The notes under the pieces: model-generated | The model's database searches: none | Told to the model about the DNA's origin: nothing | The model's input: only the letters and a program-made list of their open reading frames with translations | Shown here: in pieces, positions 63,860 to 64,000 of the stretch | Layout of the letters: every line of letters begins with the position of its first letter | Position numbering within the stretch: the first letter of the stretch is position 1 | Assembly (NCBI GenBank): GCA_027494115.1 | Contig: JAOSJL010000001.1 | Coordinates: 496,001 to 560,000 of the forward strand | Reading direction: 5' to 3' | Length of the DNA stretch: 64,000 bases | Origin: Acidimicrobiia bacterium | GTDB taxonomy: Bacteria > Actinomycetota > Acidimicrobiia > IMCC26256 > JAOSJL01 | Made by a program: the position numbers and the translations under genes

Positions 63860-64000
63860 GACGAGGCGTCCTCTTCGACGTTCGCTTCGACGGTGACCAG
63901 GTGCGGAACCCTGTCGAGCATTCCGCGCAGTACGGGGCCGTCCTCGTGCTCCACGGTCTGATCGATCTTGCGCAGTCCGAGCGCACGCAGGGTGCCGCGC
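63856..64000 (-). CDS. rpmD: 50S ribosomal protein L30, C-terminal part (cut by window edge)
   Basis: The last 47 residues are visible: [20 protein letters not shown] and [20 protein letters not shown], ending EEDASS. The GLRKI and RGMLxxVxHLV pattern identify L30. Its start lies beyond the window. The gene order rpmD-rplO-secY is standard. The acidic C-terminal extension of about six residues is unusual but short. Confidence 0.9.
   Translation of the reverse strand, partial: RGTLRALGLRKIDQTVEHEDGPVLRGMLDRVPHLVTVEANVEEDASS

Overview
This 64 kb window is high-GC bacterial chromosome. Gene order, a short-type adenylate kinase, an IMP-dehydrogenase-like protein next to guaA, several LPXTG sortase substrates and GTG/TTG starts point to an actinomycete, probably of the Acidimicrobiia type. 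That placement is inferred from gene content and cannot be proved here. No rRNA, tRNA, CRISPR array, phage or transposase gene was found.

Layout. 1-2484: end of a lipoprotein gene, then a sulfur-handling pair (metallo-beta-lactamase/rhodanese protein and a TauE-like exporter). 2.5-10.7 kb: MOSC protein, cyclopropane-fatty-acid-type methyltransferase and a run of minus-strand redox genes (ferredoxin, SCP2-like protein, diiron protein, acyl-CoA dehydrogenase, FAD oxidoreductase). 10.9-13.2 kb: two adjacent LPXTG surface proteins. 13.3-25.3 kb: central metabolism (mdh, icd, folD, purH, purN, sucD, sucC, B12-binding mutase subunit) interrupted by three unknown membrane proteins (19.9-22.7 kb). 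26-39 kb: UvrD/PcrA helicase, dtd, a large LPXTG beta-helix protein, guaA, guaB3, NUDIX, sulfatase, acyl-CoA synthetase. 39-50.7 kb: groES with a CIRCE operator, then a long minus-strand housekeeping operon running rplM-rpsI-glmM-glmS-acpS-nnr-CBS-alr-udg-tsaE-tsaB-rimI-tsaD. 50.9-56.4 kb: accessory block (two-lobed phosphatase-superfamily protein, ferritin-VIT iron protein, four lipoproteins of which three are paralogues). 56.4-64 kb: the end of the main ribosomal operon (rpmD-rplO-secY-adk-map-infA-rpmJ-rpsM-rpsK-rpsD-rpoA-rplQ-truA).

Two things dominate interpretation. First, at least twenty single-base frame breaks, nearly all in short homopolymer runs, split clear housekeeping genes (rpsD, rpsM, map, guaA, tsaD, purH and others). 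Essential genes cannot all be dead, so I treat these as consensus errors and annotate the genes at full length. Second, the intergenic spaces hold at least three families of short palindromic repeats. They sit at the 3' ends of genes, often starting inside the stop codon of the upstream gene. Two families form tandem arrays between convergent genes and recur elsewhere; these and the orphan surface proteins are the most novel-looking content.
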